A stretch of 64,000 nt of DNA, taken from NCBI GenBank assembly GCA_900074885.1, contig FJUW01000003.1, positions 62,001 through 126,000 on the forward strand, in the 5' to 3' direction. The notes beneath the pieces were generated by a model. It saw only the letters and a program-made list of their open reading frames with translations. It was not told where the DNA came from and searched no databases. Below, piece after piece: positions 45,414-57,080 of this stretch (position 1 is its first letter; each line of letters begins with the position of its first letter). The translations under genes were made by a program, and so were the position numbers. The stretch comes from Rhynchosporium graminicola (taxonomy: Eukaryota > Ascomycota > Leotiomycetes > Helotiales > Ploettnerulaceae).

Positions 45414-48400
45414 AGCCCATCAAGCCGCAGCTGTCCACGGAGCACGGGTACCTCACTACCTGCCTAGCACAGCCCTGCTGCATAAACTAAACTTTTATAC
45501 CGACACACATACATAAGCTTACTTATCTTGTCCCCTTACTCGTACCTCCAAAAGACACGAGCTGGAAGAGAATTTTCCACGCCCGCGTCTATGTTTGTCA
45601 GGGGGAATCAAGTCTTTCGGGTAAATTGAGTCAAGTTGAGCTGATTTGCGCTTATCTGGGAAATCTACGCCGCAGAAGTTGAGATCCTTCACTTCGTAGA
45701 TGGGTTCGGTCGCTTTGGGAAAAGCCAGGTAGGCAATATGCAACGAATCCAATCTCAAGCGGGTCGTGTCGAAGACTGACTAACTAATTCGACACCTGCC
45801 AGATGTAAAACGATTATTCAGAATCGCGCGGCGCCAATTTCCTAACCAGATAATTGATAATCAAGTGTCAATCAACGCGACATACGAAGGCCAAGAAATA
45901 AAAGTTCAGCCATCACGTGTACTATAGCCAATCAATAGATGGCAAAATTTCTCAAAAGTGGAGGGAGAGATTTGAGGAAGCGAAGCTCGGAATTGCTGAG
46001 GATTTTATCCCGCGGCCTTCGTACATCGAATTCATCTCGCTGCTCGATGAAATTTTATTCGTATCTCATTCACCTGTGGAACAGCCAATTTGACTAATAT
46101 CTTCCCATTGCATTCGAAATCAACTGCCATGATCGACCGACATCTCTAAAATCTGGCTGGCCAATAAAGCAGACTCTCAATCAAGTAATAGATTTATTAA
46201 TAACGTGAATTAGTAATTGAGGGGTTTGAATGAAAACGTAGCAAGGTCAAAAATTGAAATATTGACTAAACATCAGTTTAGTTTAGCATTAAATGATTCT
46301 GGCTCTCTTCTTTCTCTCTCTAAAGTCACTCACTCACTCTCCTGCCACTTAAAATTCAAAGCCTAGTTACCTGCACTCGAATATCTCATCTGCCCTTCCC
46401 TTTCCTCCCCTTTACCTTTCCACTCTTCTTATTTACTTCCTTAATACTACTGTACCTATCACTAAATTTTCCACCTATCACTTCGTATGCCTTCTCTCAA
46501 AATCATAACCATCAAATCCGTCTCTCTCCAAGGGGAAACACGAGTTAGATGTGCTCCTAGGTACAGGAGCAGAAGCTAAATGATGGTAAAGAGTCCTGGC
46601 TGAGATGCACCGTTTCGAGTAAGCACTATTGTAAATCTCCTCTTGCTTTGTTTTTCTTTTCCGTTCTTGAGAGAAGATGGCTTTTTGTTTCTATTCAATG
46701 TGGTGAAGTACTGGCTGGCTAGCTAGTCATCTATCTAGCTTTGTTAAAAAAAAGATAGAAGAAAAACCCCCCTTCCGTAAAGGGATTTCCTTGACTTTAA
46801 TCATGGAATTTTTTAACCTGATATCTGGATCTCTTTCCGCGGGAGGGGGGAAGGGGGTAAATCGATGTTCTTGAAGAGTGGATCGGGTCGGCAGAGTTCG
46901 AATCTTTCTGTGTGATGCTGTAGGGAGTTTTTTTCTCTTCAATGTCACTGCTCAGGTTTGATGATCGCAGATGTAGGTGCTTTTGATGAGGCGATTGAGG
47001 CGATTGCTATGGTAGGAAGGATTTTTGGGGTTGACTGTTTCTGTGTATTTATATGTACGTGTTTCCATAAATATGTATTTATGAATGTAAATATTTACCG
47101 TTACGCCTAATGAAGGAGCAGGTACGAAGATGATCGATGCTAGAGGAATCAGGAGTAGCAGAACGCATGATTTTTCTGTAACAGTCAGCAGCAACTGTTG
47201 ATTATTGAGTGCTACGGCGACTAGATCTATAACAGGCTGTGGAATCGGAATTGGAAATTACACGTTCTTTCGTTATTCTGGGCTTGCTACTGGTATGCCA
47301 TCCGCCACGCTGCTACCAGGGTGGGTGGGTGCAATATTCGGGCCGGAAATAGCTTTTCAAGTATCGATCTACGCACTATCCTATACCTCGATCAGAGTAA
47401 AACTCGGAAAAATATCATGGGACATTACTTAGGTAGCACTTCAAAGTCATATAATCATTGGCTAATTTTGAATTCGTTGGTAGTCGGACGTCGACAGCGA
47501 CGCATTCTCCTCAACTTCCGAAGTCTTATTTTCATAGACTTACACTTGGCCTTTTTATTTCCCAGTATGGAGTGATTTGGCGAGTACATAGAAATCATGT
47601 AACTCGGAAGACAGCCCAGCGGATATTAGAGCTCGGTAAGCCTCGGTTAAGGATCTACTTTGAAGATGTGGGATTTCCGCGAATCTGTAATGGTTGTTTC
47701 GATGTCGGTGATGCAATGTCATCAAGCTTTCCTCGTGCGAGCTACGCACGGGAATTTGTAGCAAGACTATCCTGCTTCTAACATCAGAGCATGTATGGTG
47801 GCTTGATGGCCCTTCGAAAATCCCGCGTTGGCAAATATGTCAATTCTCTGCTCGTTTCTGATTACGGCTTAAAGAAGTACAATTAACAGTAGCAGGTTGA
47901 GAATGGGAGGCGGGACTAAATGCCGATGATGTCGAATTCTTGTATTTGTATACATTGCTCATCTGAAAGGTAGAGCAGGATGTAGTTTTTATATATAGAG
48001 AGAGGTTTCTAGGACCTCAATACATTAGAAATCTAGCTCCATTCCAGAGCTTTCTACATCCGCGTGACATTGGATCACCTGAATATTTAATAGAGGGGAT
48101 GTTATAGTGAATTGAGGAGCTGAGGAGGATCAGATGGGAGATGTTCAGATTCTTGTAAGCAGCAAAGACATGATGATATATCCTGAAAATGGTTTTGATG
48201 AGAGTTGCGCCCTTTTTCTTTATCCCTCTCTCTCTCTCGCTTAATATTTCCCGGGCGACTTACTGTAAGAGTATCTTGAACCCCCGCTTCACTCAGTATG
48301 CGTCAATAGTACCTAGTTAAGGGCGAGATGAAAGATAACACGAAGGGCGTGATAGACCAATCAGCTTGCAAAATGCGCATATTTACTCAATTGAACTCTT

Positions 48401-48468
48401 CACCTATCATCCATGAAGTCGATTCTATCTCAGCGAATCCAAAGCATCGTATTCTTCATTATCCCGAC

Positions 48469-50593
48469 ATGCAACCCAACAAAACAGCCATCGCGATCCC
48501 CTCAGTCGACTCTTCACCATCTCCACCACTACCACAAAACCATCGAACCAGATCCCAAGATGTCGAGCTCATTACAGACGATGAATCTCCCATTCCATCT
48601 CCCGAGCCGGATACAACACGTAGCAATTTCAGAATTACGGCTATCATGATAGCTCTTTATGTTAGTTTGCACGATTCTATTTCTAGAGAGAGTCCCAGAG
48701 AGAAAAAGCGCGCTTCTTACAATAGCTCGCTATGTTTATTACTGCCTTGGATCAAACTATCGTGGCGACTGCTATCCCGACGATAGCTCATGATCTTGAA
48801 AGCGCTTCGGGCTATGTGTGGATTGGAGGTGCATATTTACTTGCGTATGGAAACCCTCCGTCTCGGAACGAAGTCTCAGCGACCTCGGATCAGGATCAGG
48901 ATCCATTTCCATTTGTTGATCCTGAATCCTATTCTGAAATATTGACATGCTGATCTTCTGAAGCAGTGCGGCTGCGGGACCTATTTGGGCCAAGCTATCG
49001 GATATATTCGGGAAGAAATCCATCATCTTGATAGTGGATGCACTGTTTTTCTTTTTGAGTATTGGATGTGCAGAGGCGAAGAGTGTAACGAATTTGATTA
49101 TGAGTAGGACGTTTCAAGGTATTGCAGGAGGTGGATTGATTCCCATGGTAATCATTACTATAAGTGATTTGTTTAGCGTGACGTTCGTACTTCTTTGTCA
49201 ATATCCCATTACTGTGTTATTAATTTACTGTTGTTTGATTATTGACCCAATGTATAAATCGCAGTCTCTATATCGGGCTCGTGGAAGTGGTGTGGATCGT
49301 TGCTGGTGGTGTTTGACCTATCCTCGGTGGAGCCTTTACAGAAACACTCACATGGAGATATGCATTCTGGATCAACCTGCCTATCTCGGGCTTGTCATTT
49401 ATCATCTTATTCTTCTACCTCGACGTCCATAACCCACGGAAATCCCTCATCGAGGGGTTCAAAGCCATCGATTAGTTCGGCAGTATTTCGATCATCGGCT
49501 TAGTCCTGATGCTACTTCTTGGTTTGGAGTTCGGTGGCTCAACTGTCCCTTGGAATACACCGAAGGTCATTTGTTTGATTTATTTGGCTGTTTGATGAGC
49601 GTGCTCTTTGTATATAGTGAGAAGAGGTTGGCGAAATATCCGATCATGCCAATCAATTTGTTTACGGATAGGTCGAATGCTGCGGCTTTGTTGCTTACGC
49701 TTGGCATAGAATGGTCAGGCAGTTTTCTAACTACTTCTTCGCGACTCCATCGCGACTCATAGAACGAGAATCTATGGGAGGTCTAGGATTGAAAGAGCTG
49801 ATGGCTGCAACAGGTTTATATCGCAGCGGAATACTATCTTCCGCTCTAATTCCAATCAGTACACCTCTCCTCGCCCCTCAAGTCAGGAATTCTGGTTATG
49901 CCAATCACGACAACAGAAGGAATAGTAGGCGTCTTCGTCGGTCTCGTGATCCATCGAACTGGAAATCATATCTCTCTTATCTACGCCGGAGTCATCATGA
50001 TGACCATTGGTAACGGATTATACATTCTCTTCGCCGTGGACACTTCTTTGGGCGAGATCATCGGATTGTAAGTAACGGGGAGACCTAGAAATTTCTTTGT
50101 GAATGTCTCGAAATAATCCTGAAGCTTTTGATATCTTTCGGTTGAAACATGTTTTAATTGACCATTGCTAACTCCGTTATCACCTAGTCAATGCATCGCC
50201 GGGATCGGAGCCGGTCTTCTCTTCCAAGCACCTCTCATCGCCATCCAAGCTAGCGTGCATCAAGACGATATGGTGACCGGTACAGTAACAGTCGGATTCA
50301 TGAGGACTCTCGCTACAGTGAGCTCAGTAGTCATCGGAGGAGTAATATTCTAGAGCTCCATGGACATGAAAGTTCCGAGCCTAGCCGAGGCGCCAACGAG
50401 CCTACCGAAGAACATTACGGCTTTACTGTCCAACAGAGGCGCAGGAGCAACTATTTTACTGGTGAAAGGAATGCAAGATAAAATTCAGCAGTGGGCGGCT
50501 AGAGATGCTTATGCGTGGAGTTTGAAAAATATGTGGATATTGTATACAGGTATCTCGGCACTGGCTTTGGTGCCTAGAAAGGACATCATTTGA
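48469..50593 (+). pseudogene. Decayed 14-TM drug:H+ antiporter (MFS) gene
   Basis: Remnant of a DHA-type efflux pump of the group that contains fungal toxin and drug exporters. It starts MQPNKTAIAIPS. Exons keep MFITALDQTIVATAIPTI (motif C region of helix 1), AKLSDIFGKKSI (motif A-like), [47 protein letters not shown] and CIAGIGAGLLFQAPL in proper order. It is disabled by in-frame stops at 49314-49316 (TGA in the GGV-PILGG loop), 49473-49475 (TAG before FGS), 49847-49849 (TAA in YYLPL-FQS) and 50351-50353 (TAG after GGVIF). There is also a one-base frame change near 49690-49725. Everything between the lesions is well conserved, so inactivation seems recent. Other introns remain recognisable (48661-48722, about 48847-48965). 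Confidence 0.87.
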
Positions 50594-50934
50594 GAAAAGA
50601 TCATGTTGAGACGAAAACGGGGATTAAAAAGAGAGCTTGGTTCAGGGTTCTTGATTGATCGCGGTAGGATGATAGTGTACAGAAGCACTGAAATGAGAGA
50701 AGAAGCGTAGAATAGCTTATTTCAGACACATATGCTGCTGCCAGGTGGTTGGCTGATCGATCCTCCGTGGTTCTTTCCAAGTGCATCCATGGCATCAGTA
50801 CGTATGGTTTCTTCTTAGAATCGCAATTTTTAAAATTCCCCCCAAACAGCAAAGTCTCTGATCCTTCATTTGCTTTCTAAGGCCGATCCCGCGAAGACCA
50901 TCTTGTTTCTTCCAAACTCTCTCTGCGCAATTGG
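50594..50934. other. Convergent spacer
   Basis: 3' flanks of the MFS pseudogene and the 2EXR-type gene; nothing else seen. Confidence 0.5.
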
Positions 50935-51974
50935 TTATCTGATGTAGTGACCACACAAGCGGTGATCCGAACCCTTGACAGAGTACACTTTGACGCGCAA
51001 GAAGTCCTCGAAATGGTCGTTTGCCAGTCTCTCCTGCACATAGGCTTGGAATGTGGCAGAGTACTCGCTATCAATGTCGTTATCTCCAAGTGGCTCGAAG
51101 AGTCTTGGACGTTGAACAGAGATGTGTTCTCCGGCTGGGCTAATTCGTCCGAGGGTGGTGTCTCGTGTTCGTGCCGGTGGATTGGGATCGTCCTTCCGGA
51201 CGACGATGATCTTTTCCAGGCACGGAAAACGCTGCCAATGGTTTATGTACCCGAATCCTTCATCTTCGTCCTCACCCCAAGTCAACTCCGTGAACTCCTC
51301 GTCAAACATGGTTCGGGTCTTGATGGAGCGTCTTAGACACCGAGTATTAGTTGTATTTGTATTCCACCCACCAAAATTTCCAAGCTTTGAGTAGAAGATG
51401 TCTTGCTCGAAATCGACCCGCCGGGCCAAAGAGACGGAATTCTATTTGTTGGATCTGGCGAATACGAGAGCACCAAGATTATCGACGACTCTGACTGCTG
51501 CACTGTCAGGACTGATATCGAACAATGCTTTGTAAAGAACATCTTTCGCCTCTGTGCACGCGAGCATGATTCTCATCGCAGAGTGCTCTGGATTTACGAC
51601 AGATGATTCGTCGTGAGCGAAGAAGTCTTCGATTGTGATGATTCGCTGACTTGTAGGAATTGCTAGAATCCTGAAAAAAGTGATGGGTATTAGCATTCGA
51701 TACTCAAGAGCATTTTTGATGAAAACTTATGGCATTAGGGACGCGCATTTTCGGACCCCTGCAATAGATATCATGTGGACCGGGCGTCAACCTACCAGAT
51801 CATCTTTCTTAGCTCGCAAGGGAGTTTCAAAAACGACTTAAATCCCTCCTTATGCTTGACTGTTCCAGTAGCCAACGGTTCCTTGCCCTTCTTATTTTTG
51901 ACCGATTCGTGCACTCGAAGGGCTCCAGGCTCATTCAGCCTAGAATTCTGCGCAGACATGAGTAGAGGAGCCAT
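50935..51974 (-). pseudogene. 2EXR-domain-type protein gene with a premature stop
   Basis: Starts MAPLLMSAQNSRLNE at 51974. Exon 1 (51796-51974) ends in FKSFLKLPCELRKMIW, matching the hallmark start of the fungal 2EXR domain (FxxLPxELRxxIW). Exon 2 begins at 51670 (ILAIPTSQRIITIEDF, then a block with VNPEHSAMRIML in place of the usual N-x-ESR). The frame stops at TAG 51442-51444 but continues without interruption in the same frame as NSVSLARRVDFEQDIFYS to 50935, text that fits the domain's second half. So either one nonsense mutation or one base error. 2EXR proteins are a large, uncharacterised ascomycete family. Confidence 0.6.
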
Positions 51975-53375
51975 ATTAGATTGATCTATATAGATTGATA
52001 AGTTAGTATTGAATCGAAGAGTTATGTGATTATGATACAGGAAGATGGAGATCTGTGGTACCTGAAATGTGCTCGAGCATGTGTTGTGCAAAAGCATGAT
52101 GCGATATTCTGTTCGAAGGACAGAGAGATTAGGCCGATTCGAATGAGTCAAGGACGCTAGTGTTTAGCCTAGCCTATTATGCATTTGGTTTTTTGAACTT
52201 GTCCAAGGCTGTGGTATCAGGCGAGCCTTAGGCACTAAGGAATAATTTTTATTCTTTGTTTTGACAACGCAAATTAAGCGAAGTGGGCGAAGTGGGGACG
52301 GTCTTAGCCCTCCCTCTCTCTTACTTCTAAAACCTTCTAGCCTAGGGCAAGCTAATCAAATTCTCAGTGAAGATTCCAGACTTAAATTTTTTCTCGTAAA
52401 AGGTCTCGCTGCAGATAGACGTCAGAATCTAATCACTAAGCATTTCAATTAGTAAGTATCAAGGAGACGGCAAGCTTGAAATCGGCACCTAAGTATTTGA
52501 TTACCCTGCCCTCACTTCAAAGTACAACAATTCCTCCGATTTACTAATTAGTAGGCCGATAACATAACCGTTTCAGATCAGCTTTTACCGAGTCGCTGCT
52601 TTTTTGAATTATGACTTTCAGATATCATATACTAGGCACCTCGAGCAGTTTAGTCGAGCGAAAGTATTTCTATATGTATAATCAGAAATAAAAGAACGAT
52701 AGTGCTCTTAAGTCTAGTCCTGAGTAGTATCGGTAGCTAGGGCTATTTGCAATCAATTCACTATCTCTAATTAAGAGAGGATTGTCCTTAAGGCAAATGA
52801 TTCCTCGATCATGCTTACTGCTCAGATTGTTTTTCTTATAATCTTCAATACTATCTTTTACCTATAAGATAGTATTAGCATTAGACATAAGATAGAGTAC
52901 GATTACATAAGAAATACTCTCAAGTTATAGCATATTATAACTTCGTAAAATGATATCCAGTATAATTTTAAAAAATATCCTACGTATTATATAAAAAACA
53001 TTCTATTTAATAGCAAAAGGGTTTATAAAGCTTCTTAGATTTCTTTGTAACCTTAGACTGATTAGCTAGACATTAATTTAGTTTTCTGCTAAATGCGGCT
53101 CTAGTTATAGTAGGGTTCAACGTAGAGTAAAGAAACGATCACGTCAAAGGTTCTAGATAAACAAATCTCTGCTGGTTGGGCATTATCACGAGCACGAGAT
53201 AACAGAGCTAAATTATATAATACCACTTCTCAATAGAGTAGTAAGATCGGTGTAAGGGGAGTTCATTCTTCCATAGTCAAAACTTGACTCCGTTCACCTC
53301 CCGAAATATTTCTTCGCAAGAATTTCGTTCAAGGGATGAAACTGCAAGTGTTCCTGCGCATCCCGTACAATTTCG
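51975..53375. other. AT-rich gene-free region
   Basis: From about 52450 to 53250 the sequence is TA-rich with stops in all frames, resembling RIP-degraded repeat DNA, but no element ends or protein relics were recognised. Confidence 0.5.
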
Positions 53376-54989
53376 CTAATTCCAAAACCACCCCGAACTT
53401 CCATTCTTCTTCTTCGTTATGTTCTCATCAGTATCCTTTTCCAAGCCTGGAGAATTGCTTCCCTGTTCTTCTGTCGATTCTGTATTTGCTGCCACCGCCG
53501 GGTTCTCGCAATGGTCTGTGGTTGACGTGGTTTCTCGCCCACTACCAAATTTCTTCCAGACAGTGACAGATGTCAACACTGTTCCGTCTTCACACACGGT
53601 TTGTTCAGTTGTTGTGCTTGACGACACAACTCGGTCAAGAGGTTCAGGCTGTACCACTTCTGATGGCTGATCTGACTGCATCGCCTTGGGTGGAGCGTCT
53701 TGAGTCTGGGCCATATCTCGAAAGCCTTTCGTGATCGCCAAGACTTCCTCCATAATTGATCGCGGCCGACGATTGTCATCTTCCTCCTCCCTCCTCCTGC
53801 CTGACATGCCATCGTTCTCGATTGATGCTACAAGTGCATCGGCAGCTTGAACTGAGTCCTTGATAATTTGTGATGATGATATCCAGTTCAAGAATTGATC
53901 GTACATTTCTTGCTCAGTCTTTGCGTTCGCGACATCCTTCATCTGACTCTCGGGGTCTTCTGGTGGAGGAGTGGCGCTTGATGATTGTGTAGTAAAACAC
54001 TCTTCTGGACTTTCAGGCAATGTCATGGTTTTAATGGCATCTTCGAACTGCTGTATTCCGTTCAGCACCATCAACGGCAACGAAATTGCAGAGCAATCAG
54101 TCTCATGTAAAAGTCTGGTCTCTCTTTCCTGAAGATATCCAAGCGCACGAAGCTTCTCAATCCAGTGAACGTGAGCCCTGTGACTGTCAATCCGAGACCC
54201 AATCATGGTGGAGACCACTTGTTTCCAGTAAGAATCCTTAGAGACAGGGTGGCTCATAGCGATAAGGTCTTCGAAAGCCTCACTGTAAGGAAGTTCGTCC
54301 ATTTGGGCTGAGCTGAGTTTTAAGGGCGAATATGGTGAGAAGAGGAGATAAGGTAGTAGCGAATATTCTGAATGAAGTCGACGGTCGGTTAAAAGATCTT
54401 TGTAGATCAGTCTTTGGGTTACCTCTATATCGATTTGCCCGGGATGCGTAAGCTGGAAACTTTGCACGTCAAGTGGTAGTCGTGAAGACACGGGCGTCTT
54501 GCCTAGCCAGAGATGCGGGTCTTTAAGTTCATCCCAATCATCTTCATCGAGCTTCTGCCCCTGGAGATGGGTAAAGAGTGACTTAGTGACAGCGGAATAT
54601 AATGGTAGATCCTTTGACAGAGGTTCTTTCTCTTCGATACGATTGCCTAGCGCCACGTATTCTCCACTGATACGCTTCCCATTTTGGGCATACAGCTCCC
54701 CTCCCTCCGTCACCTGACGATTCTTCCTTGCTTCGGACTCTTTCAGCTCCCTCTGTCTTTCCTGCAGCTCATCCCGTCGTCGTAGGCTGTCGTCAAAGCC
54801 TATCCAGCGACCATCATCAGGCGACCTTTGAGAGAGAGCAGACGGGAGTCCAACTATGCCTTGGAGAAGTGTGCTGATTTGTGCATCCGCGAAGTGGCGG
54901 AATTGAACAAAAGGATTATTGGGGTTTGACTGTTTGTCGTTCGAGGTAATTGAGCTAGTATCTTGATCTCCTGTTGATGATGAAGCCAT
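53376..54989 (-). CDS. Conserved fungal protein of unknown function
   Basis: Single-exon gene of 537 residues if the start is MASSSTGDQD (54989); an in-frame ATG lies eight codons upstream. The N-terminal part has a hydrophobic/amphipathic block, NPFVQFRHFADAQISTLLQG, then a charged coiled-coil-like stretch rich in Arg/Glu (DELQERQRELKESEARKNRQ). The middle is globular (LLPYLLFSPYSPLKLS). The C-terminus is acidic and Ser/Thr-rich and ends in lysines plus GSSGWFWN. Near the end VLTSVTVWKKFGSGRE resembles a motif seen in many ascomycete hypothetical proteins. No catalytic motif is visible. It is transcribed divergently from the gene at 55404. Confidence 0.72.
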   Translation of the reverse strand: MASSSTGDQDTSSITSNDKQSNPNNPFVQFRHFADAQISTLLQGIVGLPSALSQRSPDDGRWIGFDDSLRRRDELQERQRELKESEARKNRQVTEGGELYAQNGKRISGEYVALGNRIEEKEPLSKDLPLYSAVTKSLFTHLQGQKLDEDDWDELKDPHLWLGKTPVSSRLPLDVQSFQLTHPGQIDIEVTQRLIYKDLLTDRRLHSEYSLLPYLLFSPYSPLKLSSAQMDELPYSEAFEDLIAMSHPVSKDSYWKQVVSTMIGSRIDSHRAHVHWIEKLRALGYLQERETRLLHETDCSAISLPLMVLNGIQQFEDAIKTMTLPESPEECFTTQSSSATPPPEDPESQMKDVANAKTEQEMYDQFLNWISSSQIIKDSVQAADALVASIENDGMSGRRREEEDDNRRPRSIMEEVLAITKGFRDMAQTQDAPPKAMQSDQPSEVVQPEPLDRVVSSSTTTEQTVCEDGTVLTSVTVWKKFGSGRETTSTTDHCENPAVAANTESTEEQGSNSPGLEKDTDENITKKKNGSSGWFWN

Positions 54990-55403
54990 GGAGAAAGATT
55001 GATAATTGCACACAATTCAACCGCTGATCATGGAGGCTTTGAAGTGGTCTTCGCTTGTTGTACGAGAATCTGACTGAAGTTGTGTTTTCGGGGTGACAAC
55101 AGGTAATGGTCCGGTAACTTGGAAGCTAGGAGGGGTCGGCTCGAGCTCAAGGGAAAAAGCGCCACCACCATTCTTGTCTCGGACTAGCTGCTGCGCTAAA
55201 GTCTGGGGAAGCGGGTCTTCGTTTTCGATCCTGAGGCTGCATAAACTTTGACAGCTCACCTCGCATGCATGAAAAATCGTGAAATCTAGACTTTTATTAG
55301 GGCATCAAACGACCACGCATTGTCTTTCTCCCCACTGCTCACGCATAGTATCTGCTTTGATATTGCAGAATCATGTTGTAGCTTGCGTTCTGAGATCCAC
55401 ACT
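54990..55403. promoter_or_regulatory. Shared divergent promoter region
   Basis: About 414 bases separate the two divergent start codons (54989 on the minus strand, 55404 on the plus). This is short enough for a bidirectional promoter. No clear TATA box was picked out. Confidence 0.45.
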
Positions 55404-56837
55404 ATGGCCGTCGATGCCATCCCGAACGGTCCAGCGCCCCGGCCGTTGCCAGCATTGAATGACCCCTCCATGCACCGCCAGCAGAAGCCAAATAATCCCA
55501 ACTCCGCTGCAAAATCTCAACGAAGACACTCACTCCCTCTCCAGTACCTGCCACCCGGTTTGTGGAGTACGAATACATCCAGTACAAGTTTAGTCGTCGA
55601 GTCTGGAGAAGCTGCCCGTGGTGAACACATTCTTGACGAAGCCACAGTAGCTCATCGAATTTCTGCTTTAAGGGAACTGAATGGTGCGACAACCACCCGT
55701 CATCGATATGCCAAATCAACTGGAGCTCGAAACAGCACCTTCAGCCAGCCGGTAATTGTCCGAACATATTCCGGAGCTGCTAGACTTCCCTCGAACCAAC
55801 GGGAAATTGTGACTGCGAAGAAAGAGAATGGATGGTCAGATATGTCGAGAGTAAATAAAGAATCTAAGATGCCACCTGTTGAGGCCTTCTCATTCAAGGG
55901 AATCATGGAAGAAATCAAGCAAGGGGTAGCAGAGGATCTTGAGAGGATTGCGGAGATATGTGCTAGGAGCAAATACAGCCTCAGCAACCAGTATGAAGTG
56001 CATATGCCACCCCACGGCCGCGGAGAGCCAATTATTCAGCACACAGACCTTGGTGTCGGCCATCATACTGCGGTTGGGCCTACACTGCAAGCTATCACTT
56101 CAGATGACGAACAAAACCGACCAGTCGCAAGAGGTTACCGAGGTGGTCGACGAACAAAATCTGTGGCATACGGAACCCTTGAAACGATCATGTCCTCTTC
56201 AAGATCATCAGATGAGGATAAATCAAAGAAGAAACCAGCGGCGGTTCTGGCCGAGGAAGTCCGTGGAAGGGTTGCCCGGAAGGAGCTCCAAGCAGCAGCA
56301 AAGAAAGACAAAACAGAAGAAGCAATCAAGACTAGTCCAGACACTGAACGACCTTCAAAGCACGTTCGATCGAAATCGGCCTCATTTGCATCAATCATCA
56401 TTGACAATGCTCAAGTGTCCAAGTATAATCTAGATTGTCAGATACTGTCTCCGACCTCTTTGGTCAGTGAGCCTGCTCAGCCTCAGACCTCAACTGCAAC
56501 AGACATAGAAAGCTTTGTTGCCTCCGAAGTTCATCAAAACGTATCTGTGTATAATTCTCTGTCCTTGCCGGGACCAATACGATCCGTGGCAACCTCGTCG
56601 AAACCGGAATCGAAGAGACAACCATCAGTCATGGGAAGTCTTGGATCGTGGCTGCCCTGGGCTAAGACCGGTGGATCTTCAAGCGAAAGCCTTCAAGGAA
56701 GTAACAGAAGCGTATCGTATGCCGAAGGAAGCCTAAGAGATCTTTTAAAGTCGACAGACCTTGGTAGAAAGGGAAAAGCAGTCGAGGGCACTGGACCGAA
56801 GCCTACACCGTCCGGGTCTGAAAGGGTGGTTGGCTGA
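55404..56837 (+). CDS. Conserved fungal low-complexity protein of unknown function
   Basis: Single exon of 477 residues from MAVDAIPNGPAP (55404); an upstream in-frame ATG at 55320 is less likely. The sequence is mostly disordered, rich in Ser, Lys, Arg and Pro. One ordered stretch near residues 150-190 reads PPVEAFSFKGIMEEIKQG and DLERIAEICARSKYSLSNQ. Basic Arg/Ser motifs (SQRRHSLPL, KHVRSKSASFASI) look like kinase target sites of the RRxS type. A tryptophan-bearing block near the end reads GSLGSWLPWAKTG. No enzymatic domain. Possibly a regulatory or scaffold protein (inference). Confidence 0.7.
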   Translation: MAVDAIPNGPAPRPLPALNDPSMHRQQKPNNPNSAAKSQRRHSLPLQYLPPGLWSTNTSSTSLVVESGEAARGEHILDEATVAHRISALRELNGATTTRHRYAKSTGARNSTFSQPVIVRTYSGAARLPSNQREIVTAKKENGWSDMSRVNKESKMPPVEAFSFKGIMEEIKQGVAEDLERIAEICARSKYSLSNQYEVHMPPHGRGEPIIQHTDLGVGHHTAVGPTLQAITSDDEQNRPVARGYRGGRRTKSVAYGTLETIMSSSRSSDEDKSKKKPAAVLAEEVRGRVARKELQAAAKKDKTEEAIKTSPDTERPSKHVRSKSASFASIIIDNAQVSKYNLDCQILSPTSLVSEPAQPQTSTATDIESFVASEVHQNVSVYNSLSLPGPIRSVATSSKPESKRQPSVMGSLGSWLPWAKTGGSSSESLQGSNRSVSYAEGSLRDLLKSTDLGRKGKAVEGTGPKPTPSGSERVVG

Positions 56838-57080
56838 GTCTTTCAGCTGTACCTTCCTGGAGACGACCGATCCATTGCGTTGAACGAGGAGTCAGAAACG
56901 GCGTTTGTACTGTCGTTTGGAGCATTCAAGAAGACTCAGGCATGGGTACTTCTTCTTCTCAACGTCCATTTTGAGCGACCTCTATATATATATATATATA
57001 TATAGTCCACCCCTGGATTCCCTGGGCAGATAGGGCACAGATCACAAATTTCTTCAAGATGACATCTATCACAGCCTCGC
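56838..57080. other. Short spacer with (TA)n tract
   Basis: 3' flank of the preceding gene and promoter of the BTB gene. A (TA)n microsatellite occupies about 56981-57004, roughly 80 bases before the BTB start codon, where it may act as the TATA element. Confidence 0.6.

Larger units (their letters stand above)
41395..48468. other. Long gene desert with clustered microsatellites
   Basis: Seven kilobases with no recognisable gene. Open frames at 44575-44958 (+), 44761-45198 (-) and 47458-47781 (+) show no domain or family motif. The interval holds many simple repeats (listed separately), pyrimidine-rich tracts near 46300-46500, and a perfect hairpin at 44816-44838. Confidence 0.55.
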
